Source: Microbacterium sp. oral taxon 186 str. F0373 (GTDB lineage: Bacteria; Actinomycetota; Actinomycetes; Actinomycetales; Microbacteriaceae). Taken from it: a stretch of DNA of 64,000 nt. The notes under the pieces were generated by a model, which did no database searches, was not told the origin of the DNA, and worked only from the letters and a program-made list of their open reading frames with translations. The stretch's first letter is position 1. Each line of letters opens with the position of its first letter. The stretch is from assembly GCF_000411455.1 (NCBI RefSeq), contig NZ_KE150458.1, positions 248,001-312,000 on the forward strand. Reading direction: 5' to 3'. Below, one piece after another: positions 7,825-15,521 of this stretch. The translations under genes and the position numbers were made by a program.

Positions 7825-9004
7825 GGTCTAGCTCCTCAGGGCTGTTATCTGTCGTGATCGGGGAACCTTCGATGTCAGGGCCTCGCTCGGTTGCGGGTTG
7901 GAGGCCCAACACCCGGACTGCTTCGCGGTGGTCGGTGACGCCGTCGTCTATGAGTCGCAGCGCGCACTGCCACAACGTCTCCATTCCCTGGCCCTGCGCG
8001 ACGCTGCGGAGGGCAGATGCGGATGCCCCGTCGACCATCGCCTGCACGATGACGTCGTCGATGACGAGGACTTCGTGGATGGGACGGACGCCCTTGTAGC
8101 CGGAGTCATCGCACTCCTGGCATCCGGCGCCGGCGCACGCCTTGTGAAGGACTCGGAGAAGTCTCTGCGAGACGACACCGCGAAGCTGGTTCCCGACCAT
8201 TCGGGGGCTCGTCTTCGAGAGCTCGAGAAGCTGGTGTACGGCACCGATCGAATCGTTGGCGTGGATGGAGGACACAACCTTCGCGCCAGCGTTTCCGATC
8301 TCGAGGGCCGCCTGTGCCTGCTCGCCGTTGCGCACCTCACCGATCATGAGGACTTCAAGGTCAGAACGGCGGAGCCCTCGAAGTACCTCTGGCCAGCCGT
8401 TGCGTGCATTCTCGTTGATTTGAATCTGCACAGCGCCCGGCACGACCCGTTCGGCTGGATCCTCGACGGTGAAGACGTTCTTGTCAGTGCCGCCCAGCTC
8501 GCCGAGGATCGCGTACATCGTCGTTGTCTTGCCGGCGCCCATGGGCCCAGCCATCAGCAGGAGACCGTTCGGCATTCCGAGCAGGGAATCGAGAAGCCTC
8601 CGGTTCAACTCGCTGAACGCGACGTCGTCGATTGTCGGCATCTTCTGGCTTGCGGGAAGCCGCAACGCCAAAGCCTCACCCTCGACCGAGGGGAAGAGCG
8701 CGACACGAAGATCGTGCGTGCTGTACCCGGTTTCGTGCACGTACAGACCATCGGCGATCGCTTGAGCCGGCCCCGTCGAGATCGAGGCGTGCGACTTGAT
8801 CCGATTGACGATCTCATAGGACAAGTCCCCCGACGCGGTCGCAACCTCCTCCATCACTCGATTCAGACGCGCGCGGACTGTGAGCTGCTTCTCGTCACGG
8901 TCAAGACGAATCTGAAGGTCGGTGACGCCCATGTTGATGGCACTGTTGAGAAGGTCGTTCACCCACTCAGTGGCATGGCGTGTGTCGCGGATCATCATCC
9001 GCAT
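7667..9004 (-). CDS. GspE/PilB-PilT family pilus ATPase
   Basis: 445 residues. Walker A GPMGAGKT at 153-160, Walker B LEVLMIGEVRN at about 215-225, and a cysteine cluster CAGAGCQEC at 290-298, reminiscent of the zinc site of assembly ATPases (PilB/GspE). It lacks the long N-terminal domain of full PilB, so it is a compact form. With the adjacent PilT-like enzyme it gives the usual assembly/retraction pair. The last about 50 residues are Ala/Asp/Pro-rich low complexity and overlap the next gene, so the functional domain probably ends near residue 390. Start at the ATG at 9004 with GAGGGGGTGA upstream. Confidence 0.85.
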   Translation of the reverse strand: MRMMIRDTRHATEWVNDLLNSAINMGVTDLQIRLDRDEKQLTVRARLNRVMEEVATASGDLSYEIVNRIKSHASISTGPAQAIADGLYVHETGYSTHDLRVALFPSVEGEALALRLPASQKMPTIDDVAFSELNRRLLDSLLGMPNGLLLMAGPMGAGKTTTMYAILGELGGTDKNVFTVEDPAERVVPGAVQIQINENARNGWPEVLRGLRRSDLEVLMIGEVRNGEQAQAALEIGNAGAKVVSSIHANDSIGAVHQLLELSKTSPRMVGNQLRGVVSQRLLRVLHKACAGAGCQECDDSGYKGVRPIHEVLVIDDVIVQAMVDGASASALRSVAQGQGMETLWQCALRLIDDGVTDHREAVRVLGLQPATERGPDIEGSPITTDNSPEELDHERTRNASAASAARSDGRDANGDAAPDVASARTIAAGHPPARLLPLPGSAPG

Positions 9005-9039
9005 GGACGGTCACCCCCTCTCGGTCGAGATGCTGGTCG

Positions 9040-9381
9040 TCAGCCGAACAGGAATCCCACGTCCGCGGGACTGTGGGCCGCGCCGAGCTCAATGCCCGAT
9101 CTGGCAATCGGCTTCTCCGGCACGGAGAAGTCATACTCGGGCAGAGCGGGCGGCACGAACTGCATGAGGGCGCCCATCGTTTGCAACTCATCGAGGAGAT
9201 CAGCCCGTACTTCGGCGTCGCCTTCGGCGGCCGCAACGAACCGGGGGAGTTCCGCCTCGACGGTTGTTCCGCATGCTTCAGTGATGCGCGAGAGGTGAAC
9301 CTGTGCAGTGTCGACGCCCTCATCTCGGATGGTCTGCAGGCACAGGTCGAAGAGGTCTTCGAGGGTGATCTGATCGGTCAT
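9040..9381 (-). CDS. Small acidic protein of the pilus/partition operon, unknown
   Basis: 113 residues, acidic, mostly helical in appearance (LEDLFDLCLQTIRDEGVD, ADLLDELQTMGALMQF), no membrane segment and no motif I recognise. Its ATG overlaps the TGA of the ParB-like gene (ATGA), so translation is coupled. It ends 35 bases before the first pilus ATPase. Coupling suggests a partner of either the ParB-like protein or the ATPase; nothing in the sequence decides between them. Confidence 0.65.
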   Translation of the reverse strand: MTDQITLEDLFDLCLQTIRDEGVDTAQVHLSRITEACGTTVEAELPRFVAAAEGDAEVRADLLDELQTMGALMQFVPPALPEYDFSVPEKPIARSGIELGAAHSPADVGFLFG

Positions 9382-10253
9382 GACTGTGTGAGCTCCATGG
9401 TCAGTGCGCGTCGAATGCTGTCCGCGGTGCGCTCAAGCTGAGTCGCAACCTCGGCGCAGCGTTCACGGAGGTGGGGCGGGAGCGCGCTTCCGGCGATGGC
9501 GGCAGAGATCGCCCCCGCGTGGTCGGCGTCTGCGGCATGCGCAAGGTTCTGCATGTGTGCGTAGACGCTCATTGCGAGAGACCGAGAATCGTCTGATGCA
9601 TCCCCGACGGTGAAGCGGAGGACACTGAGCTCCAGCTCGAGCTCCGCAGCGTCATCGATCGTGTCGAGATACGCCGCCATACGCATTGCGTCCGGATGGG
9701 TGAGATGTGCCAGCTCGGGGTACCGTGAGGTCGTTTGCTGGCTGCTCAGCGCGGCAGTGACTCGGTTGAGTACGCCGTTTGCCGACTCGCCGGCGGCGAT
9801 CTGCGCGACGCCTTCGGCCGCGATGAGGCGCACAGGAAGCGGAAGCGTGGCGTCCTCAGCGACGCTGAACACCTTGTCTACGCGGTCGAGGGTTGCTCGG
9901 GATGCGCCCACGAAGGAAGGGGTCGCGAGCCCGTGTCCCTTGCAGCAGCCGCGGATCGCGGCCGCTTGAGTGACGTCCGTAGGGGAGAGGTCGATGCGAA
10001 TCGCCGGCGCCTCGACGGCTCCGAGCATGCGAATCGCCCGGGCGCGTTCCTTACCATCGACGATTTCACCGTTCGAGTTCACGACGACCGGTCGCAGGAG
10101 CCCAACCTGGGTGATCGAGTCAGCGAGCTCACGCGCCCGCTGCCCCCCGCCGGACCATTCTGTGCCGATGGGTACGGTCAAGTGGCTCGTGCCGCGGATC
10201 GCGAAGACCATTCGTCCGATTCCCCCTTCGGTGGCGATGGGCTGGGTCGTCAC
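9378..10253 (-). CDS. ParB/Srx-type N-terminal domain protein
   Basis: 291 residues from GTG at 10253. Residues about 20-90 match the ParB N-terminal fold in pattern: RARELADSITQVGLLRPVVV, then GEIVDGKERARAIRMLGAVEAPAIRI. ParB proteins bind centromere-like DNA and CTP and partner with ParA; other members are transcription factors or nucleases. The middle and C-terminal part is helical and lacks an obvious classical helix-turn-helix. The GTG overlaps the TGA of the sigma-like gene (GTGA), and a start-associated motif is encoded inside the end of that gene, one base before the GTG. A ParA-like gene lies far away at 28.7-30.7 kb. Confidence 0.75.
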   Translation of the reverse strand: MTTQPIATEGGIGRMVFAIRGTSHLTVPIGTEWSGGGQRARELADSITQVGLLRPVVVNSNGEIVDGKERARAIRMLGAVEAPAIRIDLSPTDVTQAAAIRGCCKGHGLATPSFVGASRATLDRVDKVFSVAEDATLPLPVRLIAAEGVAQIAAGESANGVLNRVTAALSSQQTTSRYPELAHLTHPDAMRMAAYLDTIDDAAELELELSVLRFTVGDASDDSRSLAMSVYAHMQNLAHAADADHAGAISAAIAGSALPPHLRERCAEVATQLERTADSIRRALTMELTQS

Positions 10254-11071
10254 GCCACCCCTGCGGCGACCGCACCGTCCTGTTGCAGGAAAACGGGGAG
10301 GAGCTTCTGAATGTGCGGCTCCGACATCGGCGATGGATGCCCGTGCCCGATCAGGTGCATGATGCCGGGTGCTCCTTTCGCTGTGCCGAGCACGAGCGCG
10401 CTGAGGGCCTTCCAGCGATCTGATCCGAGCGGGGTGGCGGGTGAGGGGGTCCGGCACATCGCCTCAGCGGCAGCCCGGATGCTCGACGACGTGGTCACGT
10501 GTCGTGCGATCTCATCGAGGACCAGATCGCGCTGAGCGGGGGTGAGACCCGCCATCACGAGAAGGTGTTTGACGGCAGCGATCGCCTGAAGCTGACCCGT
10601 CGATCGTCGCGGCACTTCCGGCCGCTCGTCATTGAACGGGTCAGCGACGAGGTCGCTGGCGCTGAGGCCAGCGAGAGCCTCGGCAGAGTTGAACCGCAAC
10701 GGCGCCTCCCTGCCGACGACGGCGACCTGCCGCACGGCGCGGGTAGAGGTGAGCCGCGACTGTGCCATGCTCTCGGTGGCCATGTGGTTGCGGATCGCTC
10801 CGCCGGTGAACTTCCACAACTCACTGCGCCGCGATGTCAGCTGAGCATCGGTCATTTCCTGCGTCCAGTAGCACCAGGCATAGCTGGCGCCGTCGCTCTC
10901 GTCGAGTCCGCACGCGGTCGCAAGCCGCGCGAAGCGGATGCGCGCCTCCGCGAGGACGGATTGACCAAGCTCAGACCGCCAGAGGGTCGGGTCGCCTCGA
11001 AGCGCGGAGAGGCGCTCGGCAAGAACCTCATCGGGGAGCGCGTCGACGCGCGCAGAGGAAGGCAGACCCAT
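10250..11071 (-). CDS. Sigma-factor-like protein (region 2-like)
   Basis: 273 residues from the ATG at 11071. Residues about 41-96 (EARIRFARLATACGLDESDG, then SYAWCYWTQEM and AIRNHMA) resemble the helical pair of sigma-70 region 2 as seen in divergent phage and plasmid sigma factors. The later part contains helices such as LTPAQRDLVLDEIARHV that could be a region 4-like domain. Assignment rests on pattern, not on close similarity. It is the first gene of the minus-strand block leading into the ParB-like and pilus genes, with a start-associated motif 5 bases upstream of its ATG and a perfect palindrome 57 bases upstream. An RNA polymerase-binding regulator of the pilus block is a reasonable guess. 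Confidence 0.5.
   Translation of the reverse strand: MGLPSSARVDALPDEVLAERLSALRGDPTLWRSELGQSVLAEARIRFARLATACGLDESDGASYAWCYWTQEMTDAQLTSRRSELWKFTGGAIRNHMATESMAQSRLTSTRAVRQVAVVGREAPLRFNSAEALAGLSASDLVADPFNDERPEVPRRSTGQLQAIAAVKHLLVMAGLTPAQRDLVLDEIARHVTTSSSIRAAAEAMCRTPSPATPLGSDRWKALSALVLGTAKGAPGIMHLIGHGHPSPMSEPHIQKLLPVFLQQDGAVAAGVA
10255..10267 (-). promoter_or_regulatory. Start-associated motif, variant A, before the ParB-like gene
   Basis: GCCGCAGGGGTGG on the minus strand, one base before the GTG at 10253 and inside the last codons of the sigma-like gene (encoding AAGVA). A motif preserved inside coding sequence argues for function at the DNA level. Confidence 0.55.
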
Positions 11072-11076
11072 GCTGT

Positions 11077-11090
11077 CCACCCCTGCGGCA
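11077..11090 (-). promoter_or_regulatory. Start-associated motif, variant A, before the sigma-like gene
   Basis: TGCCGCAGGGGTGG on the minus strand, 5 bases before the ATG at 11071. It heads the whole ParB-pilus block. Confidence 0.6.
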
Positions 11091-11127
11091 CTTCACACAG
11101 GTCTGTGCCCTGGTCGAGCAGATCCTT

Positions 11128-11156
11128 CAGTGCATCCCCCTATGGGGGATGCACTG
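11128..11156. repeat. Perfect 29-bp palindrome upstream of the sigma-like gene
   Basis: Arms of 13 bp (11128-11140 and 11144-11156, CAGTGCATCCCCC and its complement) around a 3-base centre. It lies 37 bases upstream of the variant-A motif of the minus-strand block and at the left edge of the iteron-like field. It could be an operator for a dimeric regulator, a hairpin terminator, or part of an origin. Confidence 0.7.
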
Positions 11157-11187
11157 GCACTGACGTTCTTGGTCACGCCATGAGCGT

Positions 11188-11501
11188 CAGCCCGACAGAA
11201 TCGCGGCTCAGCCCGACACCTCAACGCGCTTGTCGGGCTGAAGGATCCCTTGATACGGCTGGGATCAGAGCCTCCAGCCCGGCAAGCCCGACAATGCCCG
11301 ACTTGCCGAGGGACCTATACGGGGAGAATCATCAACCCTCACTCATCTATCTATCTCTCTCTCCTAATAGGTATAGATATTGGAATATGTCGGGCTGGAG
11401 GCCTTCGGTAACCTCCGATCCCAGCCGGCACAAGGGGTCTCTCCAGCCCAACATGTGTCGGGCTTTGTCGGGCTGGAGGTCGGGCTTTGTCGGGCTGGAG
11501 G
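11188..11501. repeat. Iteron-like repeat field with AT-rich tract, candidate replication origin
   Basis: Copies of the 9-mer GTCGGGCTG or one-mismatch forms occur in both orientations. Minus-oriented copies are at 11188, 11209, 11284 and 11294; plus-oriented copies are at 11232, 11389, 11457, 11467, 11479 and 11489. The last four form a tandem repeat of a 22-bp unit (11458-11479 and 11480-11501). Between the groups, 11337-11390 is AT- and pyrimidine-rich (CTATCTATCTCTCTC, TAATAGGTATAGATATTGG), unlike its GC-rich surroundings. Repeats beside an easily melted tract are the layout of iteron origins. No Rep gene is adjacent (the Rep-like helicase starts at 30.8 kb), so a regulatory array is the alternative. 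The stretch 11092-11560 holds no gene I can support. Confidence 0.5.
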
Positions 11502-11542
11502 ACCTTCTCCCTTCGCCTCGGCAGCTCGCTCCCGCCACGATC

Positions 11543-11556
11543 GCCGCAGGGGTGGG
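11543..11556 (+). promoter_or_regulatory. Start-associated motif, variant A, before the J-domain gene
   Basis: GCCGCAGGGGTGGG ending 4 bases before the ATG at 11561. It decides the start: the frame is open far upstream but the J-domain begins exactly here. Confidence 0.6.
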
Positions 11557-11560
11557 TCAC

Positions 11561-12493
11561 ATGGGACGCACCCACTACGACGTGCTCGGCATCACCCCGG
11601 ACGCGACCAATGCTGTAATCCGTGCTGTCTACAAAGCGAAGATCCGTGAGACACACCCCGACAACGGTGGCGACGAAGACGAAGCGGCACTCGTCAACGC
11701 CGCCTTCGGAGTGCTGAGCGATGAGCAAGCACGCATCAAGTACGACCGCACGCTAGAGGCCGGAACGGGGACGCACTACACGACTCCCACAACTCCACAT
11801 CCCGGCTACGTGTCCACGCAGCACCAGTCAGCCGGCGAGCCCGACCATTACCGGCCGACGGGTGCGCCACGACTACCGATCTGGCGTCGCCGCCCGATCG
11901 GACGGAACCTCCTCATCATCGCAATCGCGTGGACTCTCATCGCGGCCATCATGGGATTCATCGGCGCGCAGCGCGCACGCGACCTCGACATCGCCCAACC
12001 AGGCATTGCCGGATTCCTCCTCGCCGCACTGCCGGCACTTATCCTCTTCCTGGTCATCTCGCGTGCGAAGTGGTGGCTGCTGCTCTGCTCCTGCGTCGGA
12101 TACGCACTGTTCACCGGATCCCAGTACCTCAGCGGGATCGGCACTGTCATGCTGATCGTTACGATCGCAGCGGGAGCGACCGTACGCGCCTTCATGGCCT
12201 CCGGGCGAAAGGCGCTCTCGCAGGAACTCGCCGCCGACTTCTGGGCGGCCGCCGCGAACCCGGACTTGTCCGCATGGTTCATCGCCAGAAGCATGCAGGA
12301 CCGACAATGCTGTCTCACACAGCTCGTCGACGTGACCGGCTCGGGTCGCCCGGACACCTCCGCAGTCTTGTGGGGCAATCACGTCGCCGGGACGTACATC
12401 ATCACGGACTTGTCCTCTTCGCCGGCCGCTGTCCTGCTCACAGTCACCGCCGCCCAGATGAAGGCGGCGAGAAAGGCTCGCGGGCGCCGATGA
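11561..12493 (+). CDS. Membrane-anchored J-domain (DnaJ-like) protein
   Basis: 310 residues. Residues 4-65 are a J-domain: HYDVLGITPDAT at the start, helix II rich in Lys/Arg, the invariant HPD (THPDN, about residue 37), then AFGVLSDEQARIKYD. A Thr/Pro-rich linker (about 70-105) leads to four hydrophobic segments (LLIIAIAWTLIAAIMGFIG, GFLLAALPALILFLVI, WWLLLCSCVGYALFTG, GTVMLIVTIAAGATV) and a cytoplasmic tail of about 90 residues. J-domains recruit and stimulate Hsp70; a membrane J-protein would bring host DnaK to a membrane site, for example pilus or secretion machinery. That target is inference. Confidence 0.8.
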   Translation: MGRTHYDVLGITPDATNAVIRAVYKAKIRETHPDNGGDEDEAALVNAAFGVLSDEQARIKYDRTLEAGTGTHYTTPTTPHPGYVSTQHQSAGEPDHYRPTGAPRLPIWRRRPIGRNLLIIAIAWTLIAAIMGFIGAQRARDLDIAQPGIAGFLLAALPALILFLVISRAKWWLLLCSCVGYALFTGSQYLSGIGTVMLIVTIAAGATVRAFMASGRKALSQELAADFWAAAANPDLSAWFIARSMQDRQCCLTQLVDVTGSGRPDTSAVLWGNHVAGTYIITDLSSSPAAVLLTVTAAQMKAARKARGRR

Positions 12494-12509
12494 TCACTCA
12501 GTCGAGTTC

Positions 12510-12524
12510 GCCGCACTACATGTG
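12510..12524 (+). promoter_or_regulatory. Start-associated motif, variant C, before the truncated tag gene
   Basis: GCCGCACTACATGTG, 3 bases before the ATG at 12528. Variant C is the form otherwise found upstream of intact tag genes. Confidence 0.45.
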
Positions 12525-12527
12525 ACC

Positions 12528-12581
12528 ATGAGCTTCGACCATTCGCTCCGTCCCCGCGGGCAGGCGATCGGTTCCGGCTAG
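12528..12581 (+). pseudogene. Truncated N-terminal-tag gene (17 codons)
   Basis: The ATG after the motif opens a frame reading MSFDHSLRPRGQAIGSG then TAG. The first 12 residues match the start of the tag family (compare MSSFDETKHPRGQ and MSTFDASKHPRGQ), but the frame stops before the GQF..K.NDAP part. The following bases contain no in-frame continuation that I can recognise. It lies just left of the cargo island, so it may have been cut when the island entered. Confidence 0.6.
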
Positions 12582-12862
12582 TTACGGACGGCCGCAATCA
12601 CGTACCTCACGCCCGTCGGCAACGGCGTCTCCCGGCTGCAGCTCAACCCTTGATCCCTATCGCGAACGGAATCGCTATGTCTCTGACCACCGAACCCTCG
12701 AGCCTCGCCATGATCCCGGTGCTACCGATCCAGCCAGTCGGCGACGAAGTCCTCGTCTGGTGCAACCTCCTTCTTGCGTCTGCGCAGTGTTGTGAGTGCT
12801 CACTTTCGGAGTAGTCGCCCTTCCTCCCGCCCAGGCGCGCGTTGCGGGCCCGTTACGGTGGT
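12582..12862. other. Junction stretch between plasmid backbone and cargo island, no convincing gene
   Basis: With the truncated tag gene this makes a 370-base stretch without an intact gene. A 45-codon frame (12677-12814, starting MSLTTEPSSLAMIPV) is visible but has a weak ribosome site and no motif. The left end of the island should lie here or just before; I see no clear inverted repeat or target duplication. Confidence 0.4.
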
Positions 12863-13476
12863 GTGGTGCAGTCGAGTCGAGCGGCGAGGGGCCCAAGGGT
12901 CATTCGTGGTTCGTTCGCTGCGGGAATCGCGACGTTCGTCGCGACGATGTCGCATGCTGCGGGTGGGGACGGGTTGCCGCCGTGGTTGAACGTGCTGGTC
13001 GCGTTGGTGCTCGCGTTGCCAGTGTGCGTGTTCCTGGCGGGGCGGGCGTTGTCTTGGTTCCGCCTTGCTGTGGCGGTCTCGATCAGTCAGTTGCTGTTCC
13101 ATGCGTTGCTGTCTGTTCCCCTCGGGGTCTCGGGTGCGCCCGCCCCGGCGCATGATCACCACGCGATGGGCTCCTCGATGCTGTCGAGCATCGGGTGGTG
13201 GCCGTTTCGATGCCGGATCACGCGGTCGCGGACGGGTCGATGTGGGTCGCGCATGTTGTCGCCGCGTTGATCACCGTGTTGATGCTCGGCCGCGGCGAGC
13301 AGGCGGTCCTCGCGGTCGCGCAACTACTGGGGCTCGCTGGCCTGGTTGCGTTGCGGTTGTTCGTCCCGTTGCGCCCGTTCCGGGTGGTGCGGGTGTTCGT
13401 GGCGGAGCCGGTCCTGGCGTTGCCTGGCCGGTTGTTCTCGGTTGTGCGGTGGCGGGGGCCTCCGGTCGTCTGCTGA
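12863..13476 (+). pseudogene. Small polytopic membrane protein of the copper locus, frameshifted
   Basis: The first frame runs from GTG 12863 (or 12866) and encodes three hydrophobic helices ending ...AHDHHAMGSSML. It then turns into non-membrane Arg-rich sequence and stops at 13270. A second frame (about 13195-13476) resumes the same kind of protein: MPDHAVADGSMWVAHVVAALITVLMLGRGEQ and two more helices. The join near 13185-13200 is best explained by a one-base frame change, so the gene is probably broken or the sequence has an error there. Small His-containing membrane proteins are common beside CopC/CopD genes in actinobacteria, and a CopC-like gene follows. Confidence 0.55.
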
Positions 13477-13553
13477 CGGTCCGATTTCCCTTCTTGTCAT
13501 CCCTCGCGTGTGCGGCGGTGGTCGTCGCGCGCGCCAACCGAAAGGTGTTTTGC

Positions 13554-14207
13554 ATGTCTGGACGATCTGTCCATCGTTTCCTTGTGGTCGCTGCGGCGGC
13601 CGCGATCTCCGCCGGCCTGGTGGTCGGGTCTGCGTCCGCGGCGTCCGCGCATGAGGCGCTGTCGAACACGAACCCCGAATCGGGGGCGACGGTGACCGGC
13701 CTGCCCGAGATCGAGCTGGTGTTCACCGATGTGATCCTCGACGAGCCGACCGCGGCGAAGACGGTCGTGATCGGCCCCGACGACCGGTATTACGAGACCG
13801 GGTGCAGCGACGTCGATCAGGCGGTCATGACGACGCTTGTCGAGCTCGGCGCGGCGGGCGAGTATCGGGTGCTGTGGCGGGCGGTGTCCGGTGACGGGCA
13901 TCCGATTTCCGACGAGTACTCGTTCACGTATCAGCCCGCCGCCGGTGCTGCTGCGGCCGCGGGGCGTGAGACGCCGGCGTGTGGTGATGACGGTCAGCTG
14001 GCCGAGGAGTCCCCGGCCGCTCAGGTCACGGTCGCGCCGAGCGATCTTGCTGCCGAGTCTCCGGCCGCGTCGACTGAGGCGGATGCCGCGGTGGTCGCGG
14101 AGGAAGGCGCCCCGGTGTGGGTGTGGGTCGTGGTCGCGGTGGGTGTGGTCGCGGTGGCCGCGATCGTCGCGGCTGTGGTGCGCGGGTTGCGCCGCAAGAC
14201 CCCGTAA
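13554..14207 (+). CDS. copC: CopC-domain copper resistance protein, membrane-anchored
   Basis: 217 residues. A signal peptide (about 1-33) ends before AHEALSNTNPESGATV, giving the N-terminal His after cleavage that CopC proteins use to bind Cu(II). The CopC beta-sandwich follows (LPEIELVFTDVILDEPTAAKTVVI, then EYRVLWRAVSGDGHPISDEYSFTY), with the conserved SGDGHP motif. An Ala/Glu-rich linker leads to one C-terminal membrane helix (VWVWVVVAVGVVAVAAIVAAVV) and a basic tail, the usual YobA/CopC layout in actinobacteria. GAAAGG precedes the ATG. It binds copper outside the membrane, possibly passing it to a CopD-like partner not seen here. Confidence 0.85.
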   Translation: MSGRSVHRFLVVAAAAAISAGLVVGSASAASAHEALSNTNPESGATVTGLPEIELVFTDVILDEPTAAKTVVIGPDDRYYETGCSDVDQAVMTTLVELGAAGEYRVLWRAVSGDGHPISDEYSFTYQPAAGAAAAAGRETPACGDDGQLAEESPAAQVTVAPSDLAAESPAASTEADAAVVAEEGAPVWVWVVVAVGVVAVAAIVAAVVRGLRRKTP

Positions 14208-14214
14208 GGCGCAG

Positions 14215-14251
14215 ACGGCCGGTCGGAGATCTCCTGTCTCCGGCCGGCCGT
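14215..14251. terminator. Bidirectional terminator between copC and the MFS gene
   Basis: Arms of 15 bp (14215-14229 and 14237-14251) with one mismatch and a 7-base loop, placed between convergent genes and followed by TTGTCGTTT. It can serve both strands. Confidence 0.7.
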
Positions 14252-14279
14252 TGTCGTTTCCGCTCGCATCGCGGGGAGC

Positions 14280-15521
14280 CTATGCCGTCGCGGGCGCTTC
14301 AACCTCGGGCGCTGTCGCGGGGATGCGGCGGGCAAGGACGAAGGCGGCGACCAGCCCGCCTCCCGCGATGACCCCGAGGGCCACGGCGGCGAGGATGAGG
14401 CTGACCGCGCCGAGCCATCCCGCGATCGGGTAGGTGATCAGGAAGCAGGCGTGGGAAAGGGCGAACTGGGCCGTGTAGACGAGGTTCCGGTTCGCCGGTG
14501 TGGAGGCGTCGGCGAGGAGCCGTGACGAGGGGGTGTTCACCAGCGACGTGCCCATGCCGAGGAGCACCCAGGTGCCCAGCAGCAGGAACCAGCCGGTTCC
14601 GGTGGTGACCGCGAGGGTCGTGACGGCGATCGCCGCGGTCAGTCCCGCGGTGATGACGATGCCGCCGGCGACCATCACTCGGATCACCCCGAACCGGCCC
14701 ACGAGGGTCGGGATGGTGAACGCGACGATCAGCGATCCGATGCCGTAGCTGCCGAGCGCGATCGCGAGGGCCGCATCGTCGAGCCCGAACACGCCCCGCG
14801 CGTAGACGACGGAGTTGACGAGCACGATGGCGGTCCCGGCGGCGACGATCACGTTCGTGATCATCAGGAACCGCAGCGACGGGGTCCGGGCGAACACCTT
14901 GAGCCCGAGCGGGAGCCGCTGCCAGAACGTCGAGCGTGAGGGCTCCGTGTCGCGGGCGGGGAGGCGGGAGGCGAGGACGAGGGTGGCGGAGCACGTGAAC
15001 CCGATCGCGGTCCCGACGAACAGGTTGTTGTAGCTGATCACTGTCAGCAGTGCCGCGGCGATCGTGGGACTCAGGATCGCCTCGAGGTCGTAGGCGAGCC
15101 GTGAGAGCGACAGGGCCTTCGTGTAGTCCTTCGCCTCCGGAAGCACGGCCGGGATAAGCGACTGGAACGCCGGGGTGAACGTCGCTGATGCGGACTGCAG
15201 CACGAACACGAGCACGTAGATTTGCCAGGTCTCGGTCACGAACGGCAGCATCAACGCGATCGCCAGGCGGATCAGGTCGGCGCCGACGAGCACCGCCTTC
15301 TTCGGTAGCCGGTCGACGAGAGCGGCAACGAGGGGCGCGACGCCCACGTAGGCGACCATCTTGATCGTCAACGCGGTGCCCAACACCGACCCGGCCGCGG
15401 ACCCCGCGATATCGAACGCGAGCAGGCCGAGCGCGACGGTCAGCAGGCCCGTGCCGACGAGCGCGATCACCTGCGCGGAGAACAGCTTCGCGTAGGTGCC
15501 GTTGCGGAGAACGGTGATCAT
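14280..15521 (-). CDS. MFS efflux transporter, ArsR-coupled
   Basis: 413 residues from the ATG at 15521, with 12 hydrophobic segments and MFS features (a basic loop near VALVDRLPKKAVLVGADLIR after the second helix). Its ATG overlaps the TGA of the ArsR gene (ATGA), so the two are one unit. ArsR-MFS pairs commonly expel metal ions or toxic compounds under control of the repressor. The substrate cannot be read from the sequence; the nearby CopC gene makes a metal plausible. A longer frame upstream only overlaps the ArsR gene and is not the start. Confidence 0.8.
   Translation of the reverse strand: MITVLRNGTYAKLFSAQVIALVGTGLLTVALGLLAFDIAGSAAGSVLGTALTIKMVAYVGVAPLVAALVDRLPKKAVLVGADLIRLAIALMLPFVTETWQIYVLVFVLQSASATFTPAFQSLIPAVLPEAKDYTKALSLSRLAYDLEAILSPTIAAALLTVISYNNLFVGTAIGFTCSATLVLASRLPARDTEPSRSTFWQRLPLGLKVFARTPSLRFLMITNVIVAAGTAIVLVNSVVYARGVFGLDDAALAIALGSYGIGSLIVAFTIPTLVGRFGVIRVMVAGGIVITAGLTAAIAVTTLAVTTGTGWFLLLGTWVLLGMGTSLVNTPSSRLLADASTPANRNLVYTAQFALSHACFLITYPIAGWLGAVSLILAAVALGVIAGGGLVAAFVLARRIPATAPEVEAPATA

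Noticed and set aside
11340..11370. Pyrimidine-rich simple repeat as a stand-alone microsatellite locus
   Set aside because: It is short and better explained as part of the AT-rich tract inside the iteron-like field.
12677..12814. A 45-codon frame starting MSLTTEPSS as a gene
   Set aside because: Weak ribosome site, no motif, in a junction region with other gene debris; noted only in the stretch description.
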